Shown here piece by piece: positions 16,905-24,920 of a stretch of DNA of 41,871 bases; within the stretch, counting starts at the first letter, position 1; the number at the start of each line of letters is the position of its first letter. This stretch comes from Dactylosporangium sp. AC04546 (GTDB lineage: Bacteria > Actinomycetota > Actinomycetes > Mycobacteriales > Micromonosporaceae). The stretch is from positions 1 to 41,871 of the forward strand of contig NZ_JAHYSG010000106.1 in the NCBI RefSeq assembly GCF_022095675.1, read 5' to 3'. A model generated the notes under the pieces. The model was not told where the DNA came from and did no database searches. It saw only the letters and a list, made by a program, of their open reading frames with translations. A program made the position numbers and the translations under genes.

Positions 16905-16918
16905 GGAAAGCGCTTTCC
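16905..16918. promoter_or_regulatory. LacI-family operator palindrome upstream of the pectate lyase
   Basis: GGAAAGCGCTTTCC is a perfect 14-bp palindrome with a central CG, the classic LacI-family operator form. It lies just after the -10 box at 16930-16935, about +5 to +18 of the expected transcript, so binding would block initiation or early elongation. Its half-site (GGAAAGC) differs from the TTTGC half-site at 23693-23796. Confidence 0.75.
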
Positions 16919-16929
16919 CCTCGGCGCTC

Positions 16930-16958
16930 AACATAGACCTTCGTCTACCGCTGGTCAA
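16930..16958 (-). promoter_or_regulatory. Pectate lyase promoter (-35 TTGACC, -10 TATGTT)
   Basis: On the minus strand TTGACC (16953-16958) and TATGTT (16930-16935) are separated by 17 bases, an ideal housekeeping-sigma layout. Transcription would start near 16923, giving a leader of about 118 bases with the operator inside it. Confidence 0.7.
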
Positions 16959-16961
16959 CCG

Positions 16962-17300
16962 TTACGAGGCCGGTGCCAGGTGCATCCAGGTGAAGACGAG
17001 CGGCACGTCGCCGTCGCTGACCAGATGGTGGTTCTCACCAGGCTCGATGATGAGGATGTCGCCGGCGGTGAACCGGGTGTCGCGGGCCCCGTTCAGTTCG
17101 AGCACGCCCGCACCCTGCACGATCGTGAAAATTTCAGGGACGTCGTGCACGTGGTGATCGGACTCGTTGTGGGTGCGGTGCCCGGGCGCGTCGTACCGGC
17201 TGATGCCGCCGCGCATCACCGGCCCCCAGCCCGTGCCGATCGCGGCGAGCGTGGCCGGGGTGCCACCGTCGGGCAGGTCGGCGATGTTGAGCTTCCTCAC
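16962..17300 (-). CDS. Single-domain cupin, possibly acting on uronate intermediates
   Basis: 112-residue beta-barrel protein. Cupin motif 1 is HHVHDVPEIFTIVQGAG (metal ligands H, H, E). Motif 2 is AGDILIIEPGENHHLV (final His ligand). The size matches KdgF, the cupin that opens 4,5-unsaturated galacturonate released by pectate lyases, but KdgF as I recall it has Gln where this protein has Glu, so the assignment is open. Start is a GTG overlapping the stop of the upstream oxidoreductase by four bases (GTGA). It is the last gene of the six-gene uronate operon. The pectate lyase promoter begins four bases after its stop. Confidence 0.8.
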   Translation of the reverse strand: MRKLNIADLPDGGTPATLAAIGTGWGPVMRGGISRYDAPGHRTHNESDHHVHDVPEIFTIVQGAGVLELNGARDTRFTAGDILIIEPGENHHLVSDGDVPLVFTWMHLAPAS

Positions 17301-18340
17301 GGCAGGGCTCCGATCTCTGAGAACAGCGCGCCCCGGGCGGCGGCGGCGCGGACGTGGTGTGCGATGCCGGGGATGACGAGCCCGTCGCCGTCGGGGTGCG
17401 GCGCGAGCCGCTCCCGGGGCAGGGCGACCGGCGGGTCCGCCGCCATCACCGAGGCGGCGAGGGCGGTGAAGGGCTCGGTGCGCTCCAGCGGCACCAGCAG
17501 CGGGGTGCCGTCGGCGCGATGGTCGAGGAGGTTCGCCAGCAGGCTTACCCGGCCGGGCAGGACGTCGCCGTCGAGCCGGTCCTGCGGGTAGACGACGGTG
17601 GCGGTGCCCCTGGTGCCGGTGACGGTGAGGTCGCCGGGGATGAACTCCTCCGAGCACAGCGTCACCGCGGCCGTCACGACCGGGCCGCCCGGCACGGTGA
17701 GCCGCAGCGCGGCGGTGTCCTCCACCTCGATGTCACGCGTCCGGAACCGTTCGAGCTCGAGGGTCCACGGCGGGCGCACACCGGCGATGGCGAGGGCCTG
17801 CATGAGCCCGTGGGCGAGGGGGTTGCACAGCGCGCCGTCCATGGTGGGCCGCCCGCCGACGCTGGACCGGCCGGCCCACGGGGACCGTTTCCAGTAGGCG
17901 TCGCCGCGCCACCAGGCCCCGGCGAGCGCGACCGACGTGACGGTGCCGACCCGGGCCGGCAGGGCGGCCAGGGTCGGCGAGCCGAGCGCCTGGAAGCCGA
18001 CCTGGAGGGCCCGGCCGGACGCCGACACCGCGGCCAGCAGCGCGCGGTGCTCGTCGAGCGAGAGCACCGGCGGCTTCTCCAGCAGCAGGTCGGCGCCGGC
18101 GGCGAGCACGTCGCGGGCGATCGAGAGGTGGGTGTGCGGCGGGGTGCAGACGACGACGATCTCGGGCGCGTGCCGGTCGAGCAGCTCGCGGTGGTCGGCG
18201 TACACCGGCACGTCCGCGTCCTCGACCGGCCGCACGTCGCCGAGCGCGACGAGCCGGACCCGGTCGCCGAGCGCGGCGATCGCCAGCCGGTGCCAGTTCC
18301 CGTGCCCCGTCGCCCCGATCAGCGCGACGGACGTCGTCAT
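17297..18340 (-). CDS. Gfo/Idh/MocA-family oxidoreductase
   Basis: 347-residue NAD(P)-dependent sugar dehydrogenase. The Rossmann start VALIGATGHGNWHRLAIAAL is a variant of the GxGxxG fingerprint. VVVCTPPHTHLSIARDVLAAG and LLLEKPP carry the conserved EKP lysine. The C-terminal beta-sheet domain has GALCNPLAHGLMQAL, with the substrate-side His. The ATG overlaps the stop of the upstream mannitol-dehydrogenase-type gene (ATGA). It is the fifth gene of the uronate operon; the substrate is unknown, perhaps a modified or methylated uronate. Confidence 0.87.
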   Translation of the reverse strand: MTTSVALIGATGHGNWHRLAIAALGDRVRLVALGDVRPVEDADVPVYADHRELLDRHAPEIVVVCTPPHTHLSIARDVLAAGADLLLEKPPVLSLDEHRALLAAVSASGRALQVGFQALGSPTLAALPARVGTVTSVALAGAWWRGDAYWKRSPWAGRSSVGGRPTMDGALCNPLAHGLMQALAIAGVRPPWTLELERFRTRDIEVEDTAALRLTVPGGPVVTAAVTLCSEEFIPGDLTVTGTRGTATVVYPQDRLDGDVLPGRVSLLANLLDHRADGTPLLVPLERTEPFTALAASVMAADPPVALPRERLAPHPDGDGLVIPGIAHHVRAAAARGALFSEIGALP

Positions 18341-19662
18341 GGAAGCGCCTTGAGGGTGGCCGCGACGCCGTGGCGCTCCAGGTCCCGGGCCCAGTGGGCG
18401 ATCTCGGCGCGCAGCTCGTCGTCGCCGGCGAGCCCGGCCGGGAACACGCCGTCGAGCTCCAGCAGGTTCGGGGTGGCCCGGATCCGGTCGGCCAGCGGGT
18501 CGTCGAGCGGCAGCGGGCTGCCGTCGTCGGCCGTGCCGCGCACGAACCGCATCCACGCGGCGATGACCAGCGCCCCGTAACGCGGGCAGGCGCCGGCCGC
18601 GCGCCGGTCGGCGACGGTGCCGAGCAGCCGTTGCGGCAGCTTCTGCGTGCCGTCCATCGCCACCTGCAGCGTGCGGTGGCCCAGCGCCGAGTTCGCGAAC
18701 CGGTGCAGCACGCTCTGCCCGTACGCCTCGACCGTCATGCCGGGCGGGGGCTCCAGCGTCGGCGCGATGTCCTCGGCGATGAACCGCTCCATCGTCTCGC
18801 GCATCCCCGGCAGGGCGAGCGCCCGGTCGATCGTTGGCGCTCCGGCGAGCGCGCCGAGGTAGGCGATGGCCGAGTGCACGCCGTTGAGCACCCGCAGCTT
18901 CATGCGCTCGTAGGGCGCCGCGTCGTCGGTGAGGATCGCCCCGGCCCGCTCCCACGCGGGGCGGCCGGCGGCGAAGTCGTCCTCGATCACCCACTGCGTG
19001 AACGGCTCGCCGGCCACGGTGGCCCGGTCCTCGACGCCGAGGAGGTTCGCCGCCGTCGCATAGGTGGCTTCGGTACTGGCGGGAACGATGCGGTCCACCA
19101 TCGTGCCCGGGAAGCTCAGGCCCTCGGCCGGCAGCTCGGCGGTCACCAGCGCGCGCAGCTTCGCACCGTTGCCGGACAGGTTGTCGCAGCTGACCACCGA
19201 GACCGGCGCGCCGCCCCGGGCGGCCAGCCCGCGCATGAGCACGCGCATGACGGGGGAGTCGGGGCGGTACGCCTTCTCCGTCACCGTCAGCGTGATGATC
19301 CGGATGTCGGGGTCGGCGATGCGGCGGGCCACGGCGTCGGGGTCACCGGCGGCGTGCAGCCCGCCGGCGAGGACCCCGCAGACCCGGGCGCTCGCCTCGG
19401 TGCCGTCGAGGGTCAGGACCGAGAACAGCAGGTCCTGCTCCAGCAGCGGGTCGAGGACGGCCCGGGAACGGGGCGCGACCCCGACGATGCCCCAGTCGCC
19501 GCCACCGGCGGCCATCGCCGCCTCGGTGAACACGGCCTGGTGCGCGCGGAAGAACGCGCCCAGGCCCAGATGCAGGATGCCGACGCCCGCGTCGCCCGGC
19601 GCGACGAGCGGCCGGGCCGCCGGGTCGAGCCCGGCGAGCGCGGCCCGGGTCAGGCGCTCCAT
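18337..19662 (-). CDS. Mannitol dehydrogenase-family uronate reductase (UxaB/UxuB-like)
   Basis: 441-residue NAD-dependent polyol dehydrogenase-type enzyme. The N-terminal nucleotide domain starts VGILHLGLGAFFRAHQAVF. The catalytic region has the family signature KLRVLNGVHSAIAYLG, with K, N and H of the active site. VSVVSCDNLSGNGAKL is also typical. In this operon, next to UxaC, it should reduce tagaturonate to altronate or fructuronate to mannonate; the sequence alone does not say which. Its ATG overlaps the end of the enolase-superfamily gene by 13 bases. It is somewhat shorter than E. coli UxuB/UxaB. Confidence 0.87.
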   Translation of the reverse strand: MERLTRAALAGLDPAARPLVAPGDAGVGILHLGLGAFFRAHQAVFTEAAMAAGGGDWGIVGVAPRSRAVLDPLLEQDLLFSVLTLDGTEASARVCGVLAGGLHAAGDPDAVARRIADPDIRIITLTVTEKAYRPDSPVMRVLMRGLAARGGAPVSVVSCDNLSGNGAKLRALVTAELPAEGLSFPGTMVDRIVPASTEATYATAANLLGVEDRATVAGEPFTQWVIEDDFAAGRPAWERAGAILTDDAAPYERMKLRVLNGVHSAIAYLGALAGAPTIDRALALPGMRETMERFIAEDIAPTLEPPPGMTVEAYGQSVLHRFANSALGHRTLQVAMDGTQKLPQRLLGTVADRRAAGACPRYGALVIAAWMRFVRGTADDGSPLPLDDPLADRIRATPNLLELDGVFPAGLAGDDELRAEIAHWARDLERHGVAATLKALP

Positions 19663-20936
19663 GCCGGCCCCGCCGGGAAGCTGTAGGTGGCGATGGCCTC
19701 GGGGCGCAGCTCGACGCTGTAGCCGGGCCGCTCGGGCAGCCGGTAGCGGCCGTCGACGACGGTGACCGGGTCGGTGAAGTGCTCATGCAGATGGTCCACG
19801 TACTCCACCATGCGCCCTTCGAGCGGGCTGCCGAGCCGCAGGTGGTCGAAGAACGACAGGTGCTGCACGTACTCGCACAGGCCGACCCCGCCCGCGTGCG
19901 GGCAGACCGGCACGCCGAACTTGGCCGCCATGAGCAGCTCGGCGAGGACCTCGCCGACGCCGGAGACCCGGCACGCGTCGATCTGCATGACGCCGATCGC
20001 GCCGGCCTGCAGCAGCTGCTTGAAGATGACCCGGTTGGCGGCGACCTCACCGGTCGCGACCCGGCACCGGTCGCCGAGGCTTTGCTGGATGCGCGCGTGG
20101 CCAAGCACGTCGTCGGCGTGCGTGGGCTCCTCGATCCAGTAGGGGTCGAACTCGGCGAGGCGGGCCATGTTCGCGATCGCCTCGTCGACGTCCCAGACCT
20201 GGTTGGCGTCCATCATCAGCAGCGCGTCGGGGCCGATCTCCGCGCGGATGATGCGGGCGCGGCGCACGTCGTCCTCGATCGGCCCGCCGACCTTCATCTT
20301 CACGGCGGTCCAGCCGTCCTTGACGGCCTGGCGGGTCAGCGCGCGGACCTTGTCGTCGGGGTACCCGAGCCAGCCCACGGAGGTGGTGTACGACGGGAAG
20401 CCGGTCTCCTCGACGCCCTTGCGCCGCTCCTCGTAGCCCTCCAGGCCGCGGTCGAGCAGCTCGGCTGCCTCGGCGGGGGTGAGCGCGTCGGTGATGTGCC
20501 TGAAGTCGACGGCGTCGACGAGCTGCTCGGTCGGCAGCTCCGCCAGCAGCCGCCACATGGGCAGCCCGGCGACGCGGGCCCGCAGGTCCCACACGGCGTT
20601 GAGGATCGCGCCGGCCGCCATGTGGATGACGCCCTTCTCCGGCCCGAGCCAGCGCAGCTGGACGTCGGCGGTGAGCGTGCGGGCGCCGTCGGCGGTGCAC
20701 AGCCGCTCGACGTCGTGGCCGACCACGTGGTGCTCCAGCGCGGCGACGGCGGCGCAGGTGATCTCGTTGCCGCGGCCGTTGGTGAAGGTCAGGCCGGTGC
20801 CGGTGACGCCCTCGGCGGTGTGCAGCTCGACGTAGGTGGCCGAGTAGTCGCCGCGGTTGATGGCGTCGGAGCCGTCGCCGGCCGCCGCGGTCGGGAACCG
20901 CACGTCGTGCACGGTGAGGCCGGTGATCTTCGTCAT
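19650..20936 (-). CDS. Enolase-superfamily sugar-acid dehydratase, L-fuconate dehydratase-like
   Basis: 428-residue Mg-dependent dehydratase. It starts MTKITGLTVHDVRFPTA. The barrel holds the KxK base motif (TAVKMKVGGP), metal ligands in LLMMDANQVWDV, WIEEPTHADDV and RVATGEVAANR, and the catalytic His in CPHAGGVGLCEYVQHLS. These match L-fuconate dehydratase closely. The Xanthomonas enzyme is reported to accept several acid sugars, including D-altronate. As no UxaA or UxuA is present, this enzyme probably makes 2-keto-3-deoxygluconate in this pathway; that step is inferred. The ATG overlaps the uxaC stop (ATGA). Confidence 0.9.
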   Translation of the reverse strand: MTKITGLTVHDVRFPTAAAGDGSDAINRGDYSATYVELHTAEGVTGTGLTFTNGRGNEITCAAVAALEHHVVGHDVERLCTADGARTLTADVQLRWLGPEKGVIHMAAGAILNAVWDLRARVAGLPMWRLLAELPTEQLVDAVDFRHITDALTPAEAAELLDRGLEGYEERRKGVEETGFPSYTTSVGWLGYPDDKVRALTRQAVKDGWTAVKMKVGGPIEDDVRRARIIRAEIGPDALLMMDANQVWDVDEAIANMARLAEFDPYWIEEPTHADDVLGHARIQQSLGDRCRVATGEVAANRVIFKQLLQAGAIGVMQIDACRVSGVGEVLAELLMAAKFGVPVCPHAGGVGLCEYVQHLSFFDHLRLGSPLEGRMVEYVDHLHEHFTDPVTVVDGRYRLPERPGYSVELRPEAIATYSFPAGPAWSA

Positions 20937-22348
20937 CGGATGGTCACTCCGTCGTCGAGGGTCCGCTGGTAGACCCGCTTGGGCAGGTGGTAGGCGAGGT
21001 CGGCGATCGTCTCGGCGGCCTCGTCGAGGGGCAGGCGGTGCTCGGTGACGAGCCGGGCGAGGAAGCCGGCGTCGACCCGCCGGGCGACGTCGTGGCGCAC
21101 CGGGATCGAGCAGAACGCGCGGGTGTCGTCGACGAAGCCGGCGGTGTTGTAGAAGCCGGCGCTGTCGGTGACCGCCTCGCGGAAGCGGCGCAGCCCGTCG
21201 GGGGTGTCGAGGAACCACCACGGCGCGCCGAGGAACACCGCCGGGTAGCCGCCCGCGAGCGGCGCGAGCTCGCGGGCGAACGCGGTCTCGTCGAGGGTGT
21301 AGAGCACGATCCGGAAGCGCGGGTCGGTGCCGAACTCGTCGAGCAGCGGCTTGAGCGAGCGCACGTACTCGGTCGGCGAGGGGATGTCGCCGCCGACGTC
21401 GCGGCCGTGCCGAAGGTAGAGGGCGGTGTTGTGGTTGCGCACGGCGCCCGGGTGCAGCTGCATCACCAGGCCGTCCTCGACCGACATGCGGGCGAACTCG
21501 ACGAGCATGTGGGCGCGGAACCGCTCGGCGTCGCCGGGCCCGGACGCGCCGCGCAGCGCGCGGTCGAACAGCGCCGCCGCCTCGTCCACCGGCAGCGCCT
21601 CGGCGGCGGCCGTCAGGTGGCCGTGGTCGCTGGAGGTCGCGCCCGCGGCGATGAAAGCTTCACGGCGGGCACGCAGCTTGTCGACGTACTCGCGGTAGGT
21701 GCTCACCCCGAGGCGCTCGATCCGCTCGGCCCAGCCGGGCCAGTCGAACTCGACGACGTCGTCCGGGCGGAACGTGGTGATGACCCGGCCGCCGGGGCCG
21801 CCCCACCCGTCCGCCTCCAGCTTCGCGTGCGCGGTGAGGTCGTTGAGCGGGGACTCGGTGGTGGCCAGGACCTCGATGTTGAACCGCTCGAACAGCGCCC
21901 GGGGCCGGAACGCGGGGTCGGCCAGCCGCTCGGACAGCGCGTCGTAGACGGTGTCGGCGGTGTCGGCGCGCAGCGGGGTGACGACGCCGAACACGTCGGC
22001 GAGGACGGACTCGGTCCACAGCCGCGACGGGGTGCCGCGGAAGAGGTGCCAGTTGGCGGCGAGCAGGCGCCAGATGGTGCGGCCGTCGGTCTCGCTGGGG
22101 GTGCCGTCCAGCGACGGCACGCCGAGGCGGTGCGGCGGGATGCCCTGGCTCGCCAGCATGCGGGTGACGTAGTGGTCGGGCACGACGATGAGCCGCGCCG
22201 GGTCGGGGAACGGCCGGTCGTCGGCGAGGATCGCCGGGTCGACGTGGCCGTGCGGGCTGATCAGCGGCAGGTTCTTGGCGTGCCGGTACAGTTCGCGCGC
22301 CACGGCGCGGACCTGCGGCTCCGCGGGGAACAACTGGTCTTCATGCAT
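20933..22348 (-). CDS. uxaC: Glucuronate/galacturonate isomerase (UxaC)
   Basis: About 471-residue amidohydrolase-superfamily isomerase that converts D-galacturonate to tagaturonate and D-glucuronate to fructuronate. The metal-binding HxH is in LPLISPHGHVDP near the start. Other conserved segments are ANWHLFRGTPSRLW, VLATTESPLNDL, VMQLHPGAVRNHN and the C-terminal FCSIPVRHDVARR. I chose the ATG at 22346-22348, which overlaps the upstream oxidoreductase stop by eight bases and has GGGAT in front. An ATG at 22360 would add four residues. It is second in the operon and the clearest marker that the locus degrades uronic acids. Confidence 0.93.
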   Translation of the reverse strand: MHEDQLFPAEPQVRAVARELYRHAKNLPLISPHGHVDPAILADDRPFPDPARLIVVPDHYVTRMLASQGIPPHRLGVPSLDGTPSETDGRTIWRLLAANWHLFRGTPSRLWTESVLADVFGVVTPLRADTADTVYDALSERLADPAFRPRALFERFNIEVLATTESPLNDLTAHAKLEADGWGGPGGRVITTFRPDDVVEFDWPGWAERIERLGVSTYREYVDKLRARREAFIAAGATSSDHGHLTAAAEALPVDEAAALFDRALRGASGPGDAERFRAHMLVEFARMSVEDGLVMQLHPGAVRNHNTALYLRHGRDVGGDIPSPTEYVRSLKPLLDEFGTDPRFRIVLYTLDETAFARELAPLAGGYPAVFLGAPWWFLDTPDGLRRFREAVTDSAGFYNTAGFVDDTRAFCSIPVRHDVARRVDAGFLARLVTEHRLPLDEAAETIADLAYHLPKRVYQRTLDDGVTIR

Positions 22349-23657
22349 TGGCGATCCCATGGTGTTCGGCGATCCCGGCGTCGAGGGTGTGCGTGGCGAT
22401 CGGGCGGCCGGTGGCGATGGACTCGTTCGCGGCGAGCCCGACGAGCAGGGCGCGGGCGCCGGCCTCGGCGTCGGCCGTTCGGCCGAGCGGGTCGGCGGGC
22501 GCGTGCGGGTCGAGCAGGTCGGCGAGCATCCGGCCGTCGGCGCCGCCGTGGCCCTTGCGCTCGTACCCGGTGACCGGCAGGTCGCGCGGAGGCGCCCAGT
22601 ACGGGTGGACGCGCAGCGACCAGTAGCCCTGTTCGGCCGGGATGCCGAAGCCCTTGACGGTGGCCGCGGCGGCGGGTGCGACGTGGTCGCTCTCGACGAC
22701 CTCCAGCTCGAGCCGGCCGCGGCTGCCGTTGAACATCACCCGGTACCCCTCCCATGGAGCGTACGCGGTGAGGTGGTACGTCATCGTGGCGCCGCGCCCG
22801 TAGCGGACCAGCACGGCGAGGTCGTCCTCGATGGTGATGCCGGGCCCGAACACGTTGCGGTCGCGCTGGTAGCCGTCGGCGGTCTCGGCGTCGAGGTACA
22901 GCGCCTTGAGCGTCGGGTCGCCGTCGAGCGCGATCGCGAACGGGTCGTCCGCGGCGGCCGGCGCGCCGTGGGCGCGCTCGTAGTCGCGGGCGTAGCCGTG
23001 CCGGGCGCCCTCGGTACCGTAGAAGAAGAGCCGGCCGCTGGCGAAGACCTCGGCCGGCAGGTCGTCGAGCCACCAGTTGACCAGGTCGAAGTGGTGGCCG
23101 GACTTGTGCACGAGCAGCCCGCCGGAGTCGGCCTTGTCGCGGTGCCAGCGGCGGAAGTAGTCGGCGCCGTGGCGCACGTCGAGCAGCCACTCGAAGTGCA
23201 CCGAGCCGATCTCGCCGATCTCGCCGCTGGCGATCACCCGCTTCACGGCCTCGTGCAGCGGGTTGTAGCGGTAGTTGAAGGTGACCTTGACCGACCGGCC
23301 GGTGCGCCGCACCGCGTCGAGGATCCGCTTGCTGCGGGGCGCGTCGACGGTCATCGGCTTCTCCGTGAGCACGTCGCACCCCGCCTCCAGGGCGGCCACG
23401 ATGTACTCGTCGTGGACCCGGTCGACGGTCGTCACGACGGCGACGTCGACCCGCTCCTTGGCGAGCATCTCGGTGAAGTCGGCGGCGGCGTAGGTCGGCA
23501 CGGGGGCGGGCAGCCGGGCGTTGTGCACGGCCAGCCGGACCGGGTTGGGGTCGGCGAGCGCCACCAGCTCGCAGGTGTCGCGGTGCTCGGCGGTGAGCGC
23601 CCGCGCGAACATCTCGGCCCGGGAACCGGTGCCGACGATCGCGTAGCGCAGCTTCAA
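22341..23657 (-). CDS. Gfo/Idh/MocA-family oxidoreductase, first gene of the uronate operon
   Basis: 438-residue NAD(P)-dependent oxidoreductase. The Rossmann motif is YAIVGTGSRAEMFARAL, the lysine motif is VLTEKPMTVD, and the catalytic HKSGHHFDLVNWWL lies in the C-terminal domain. It is longer than the second oxidoreductase of the operon (17297-18340) and not a close copy of it. Start is a TTG with AAGGAG 8 bases upstream; no better start lies nearby. Its promoter (TTGACC/CATAGT, 23714-23743) carries a TTTGC-type operator just downstream. The substrate is unknown; a role in oxidising an imported uronide before UxaC is plausible. Confidence 0.88.
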   Translation of the reverse strand: MKLRYAIVGTGSRAEMFARALTAEHRDTCELVALADPNPVRLAVHNARLPAPVPTYAAADFTEMLAKERVDVAVVTTVDRVHDEYIVAALEAGCDVLTEKPMTVDAPRSKRILDAVRRTGRSVKVTFNYRYNPLHEAVKRVIASGEIGEIGSVHFEWLLDVRHGADYFRRWHRDKADSGGLLVHKSGHHFDLVNWWLDDLPAEVFASGRLFFYGTEGARHGYARDYERAHGAPAAADDPFAIALDGDPTLKALYLDAETADGYQRDRNVFGPGITIEDDLAVLVRYGRGATMTYHLTAYAPWEGYRVMFNGSRGRLELEVVESDHVAPAAAATVKGFGIPAEQGYWSLRVHPYWAPPRDLPVTGYERKGHGGADGRMLADLLDPHAPADPLGRTADAEAGARALLVGLAANESIATGRPIATHTLDAGIAEHHGIANA

Positions 23658-23692
23658 CGGACGCGCTCCTTCCGGAGTGCTGTGGGGGTGTG

Positions 23693-23715
23693 TGCTGCAA
23701 AGGTTTGCAGCAAAC
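23693..23715. promoter_or_regulatory. LacI-type operator cluster (three TTTGC/GCAAA half-sites) at the uronate operon promoter
   Basis: TGCTGCAAA (23693-23701), two bases, then TTTGCAGCA (23704-23712) form a perfect inverted repeat. GTTTGC and GCAAAC (23703-23715) form a second palindrome sharing the central half-site. It lies directly downstream of the minus-strand -10 box. The half-site matches the operator at 23783-23796, so one LacI regulator probably controls both directions. Confidence 0.7.
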
Positions 23716-23743
23716 TATGCGCAGAGTGCGCTGGTCCGGTCAA
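23714..23743 (-). promoter_or_regulatory. Promoter of the uronate catabolic operon
   Basis: On the minus strand TTGACC (23738-23743) and CATAGT (23714-23719) are separated by 18 bases. Transcription would start inside or just after the operator cluster at 23693-23715. Confidence 0.6.
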
Positions 23744-23772
23744 TACCGCCATGGAAAGTACGCCGGGGGGCG

Positions 23773-23800
23773 TTGACAGTGGCGCAACCGTTTGCATAAT
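23773..23800 (+). promoter_or_regulatory. Promoter of the lacI-importer operon
   Basis: TTGACA (23773-23778) and CATAAT (23795-23800) with a 16-base spacer make a near-consensus promoter, unusually strong for this genome. The spacer is almost filled by an operator (23783-23796), so repression would be direct. Confidence 0.75.
23783..23796. promoter_or_regulatory. LacI-type operator CGCAACCGTTTGCA between -35 and -10
   Basis: An imperfect palindrome centred on CG with half-sites GCAA and TTTGC. It lies between the -35 and -10 boxes of the promoter reading into the LacI gene, which implies autoregulation. Confidence 0.65.
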
Positions 23801-23868
23801 TGGCAGCACCTGGCCCAGTGACTCAGGTCACCGCCTGACGGCTACACCCCCGCCGAGAGGACCACCCA

Positions 23869-24873
23869 GTGCCCGCCACGATCCGAGATGTCGCCCGCGC
23901 CTCCGGCGTCCATGTCTCCACCGTGTCCCGCACCTTCTCGGCGCCGCATCTGGTCAACCCCGACACCCGCAGCCGGGTGCTGTCCACCGCGGAGAGCCTC
24001 GGCTACCGCCCCAACCGCGCCGCCCGCGCGCTGATCACCGGCCGCACCCACAACATCGGCCTGATCGTCGCGGACATCGCGAACCCGTTCTTCCCGCCCC
24101 TGATCAAGGCGGCCGAGTCGCAGGCCCGCAGCCGCGACTACCACCTGTTCGTGGCGGACACCAACGAGGACCCGGTGGCCGAGGAGGACCTCGTCCACGC
24201 CCTCGCCAAGCAGGTCGACGGGGTGCTCCTGTGCAGCCCGCGCATGAGCAACGACCTGATCGAGAAGCTCCGCAAGGAGGTGCCCCTCGTCGTGGTCAAC
24301 CGGCCCGTCGAAGGGCTCCCCGCGGTGGTCATGGACGTCGCACACGGCGCCCGCACCGCGATCGAACACCTGGTGGCCCACGGCCACCGCGACATCGCCC
24401 TGCTCGGCGGCCCGCGGGGCTCCTGGACCAACCGGGAGATCCGCCGGTCCGCCGCGCTGGCGGCGAAGGCGGCCGGCGCCACGCTGTCCGCCGTCGGTCC
24501 CTACCAGCCGACCGAGGCCGCGGGCGCGGCCGCCTGCGACGCCGTCCTCGACACGGGGGCGACCGCCGTCCTGGCCTACAACGACCTGATGGCGATCGGC
24601 CTGCTGGAGGGCCTGCACGACCGCGGCATCCGGGTGCCGGAGGAGCTCAGCGTCGTCGGCATCGACGACATCATGCTCAGCCGGCTGATCCGCCCGAAGC
24701 TCACGACGGTGGCCACACCGACCGCCGCCGCGGGCCGGGCGGCCGTGGACATGCTGCTGCAGCACGACGACGAAACCCGCACCACCGCACTGGTCACGCT
24801 CCAGACGCAACTGGTCGTCCGCGACTCGACCGGTCCCGCTCCGGTCGAGCGCCGCACCGCATCTCGTCCGTAA
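23869..24873 (+). CDS. LacI-family transcriptional regulator of the uronate locus
   Basis: 334-residue repressor. The LacI HTH and hinge occupy residues 1-56 (ATIRDVARASGVHVSTVSRT, then SLGYRPNRAARAL). The periplasmic-binding-protein-like body has NIGLIVADIANPFFPPLIKA, AVLAYNDLMAIGLLEGL and ELSVVGIDDIMLSRL, all standard. Start is a GTG preceded by GAGAGG. It is first gene of the plus-strand operon, 47 bases before the sugar-binding lipoprotein, and divergent from the catabolic operon across a 211-base region carrying TTTGC palindromes on both promoters. The inducer is probably a uronate or keto-deoxy intermediate; this is inferred. Confidence 0.93.
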   Translation: MPATIRDVARASGVHVSTVSRTFSAPHLVNPDTRSRVLSTAESLGYRPNRAARALITGRTHNIGLIVADIANPFFPPLIKAAESQARSRDYHLFVADTNEDPVAEEDLVHALAKQVDGVLLCSPRMSNDLIEKLRKEVPLVVVNRPVEGLPAVVMDVAHGARTAIEHLVAHGHRDIALLGGPRGSWTNREIRRSAALAAKAAGATLSAVGPYQPTEAAGAAACDAVLDTGATAVLAYNDLMAIGLLEGLHDRGIRVPEELSVVGIDDIMLSRLIRPKLTTVATPTAAAGRAAVDMLLQHDDETRTTALVTLQTQLVVRDSTGPAPVERRTASRP

Positions 24874-24920
24874 TTCCGTTCGTAGTTCTCTGCCTAGTCC
24901 CCTGCCTAGGAGTGACATCC

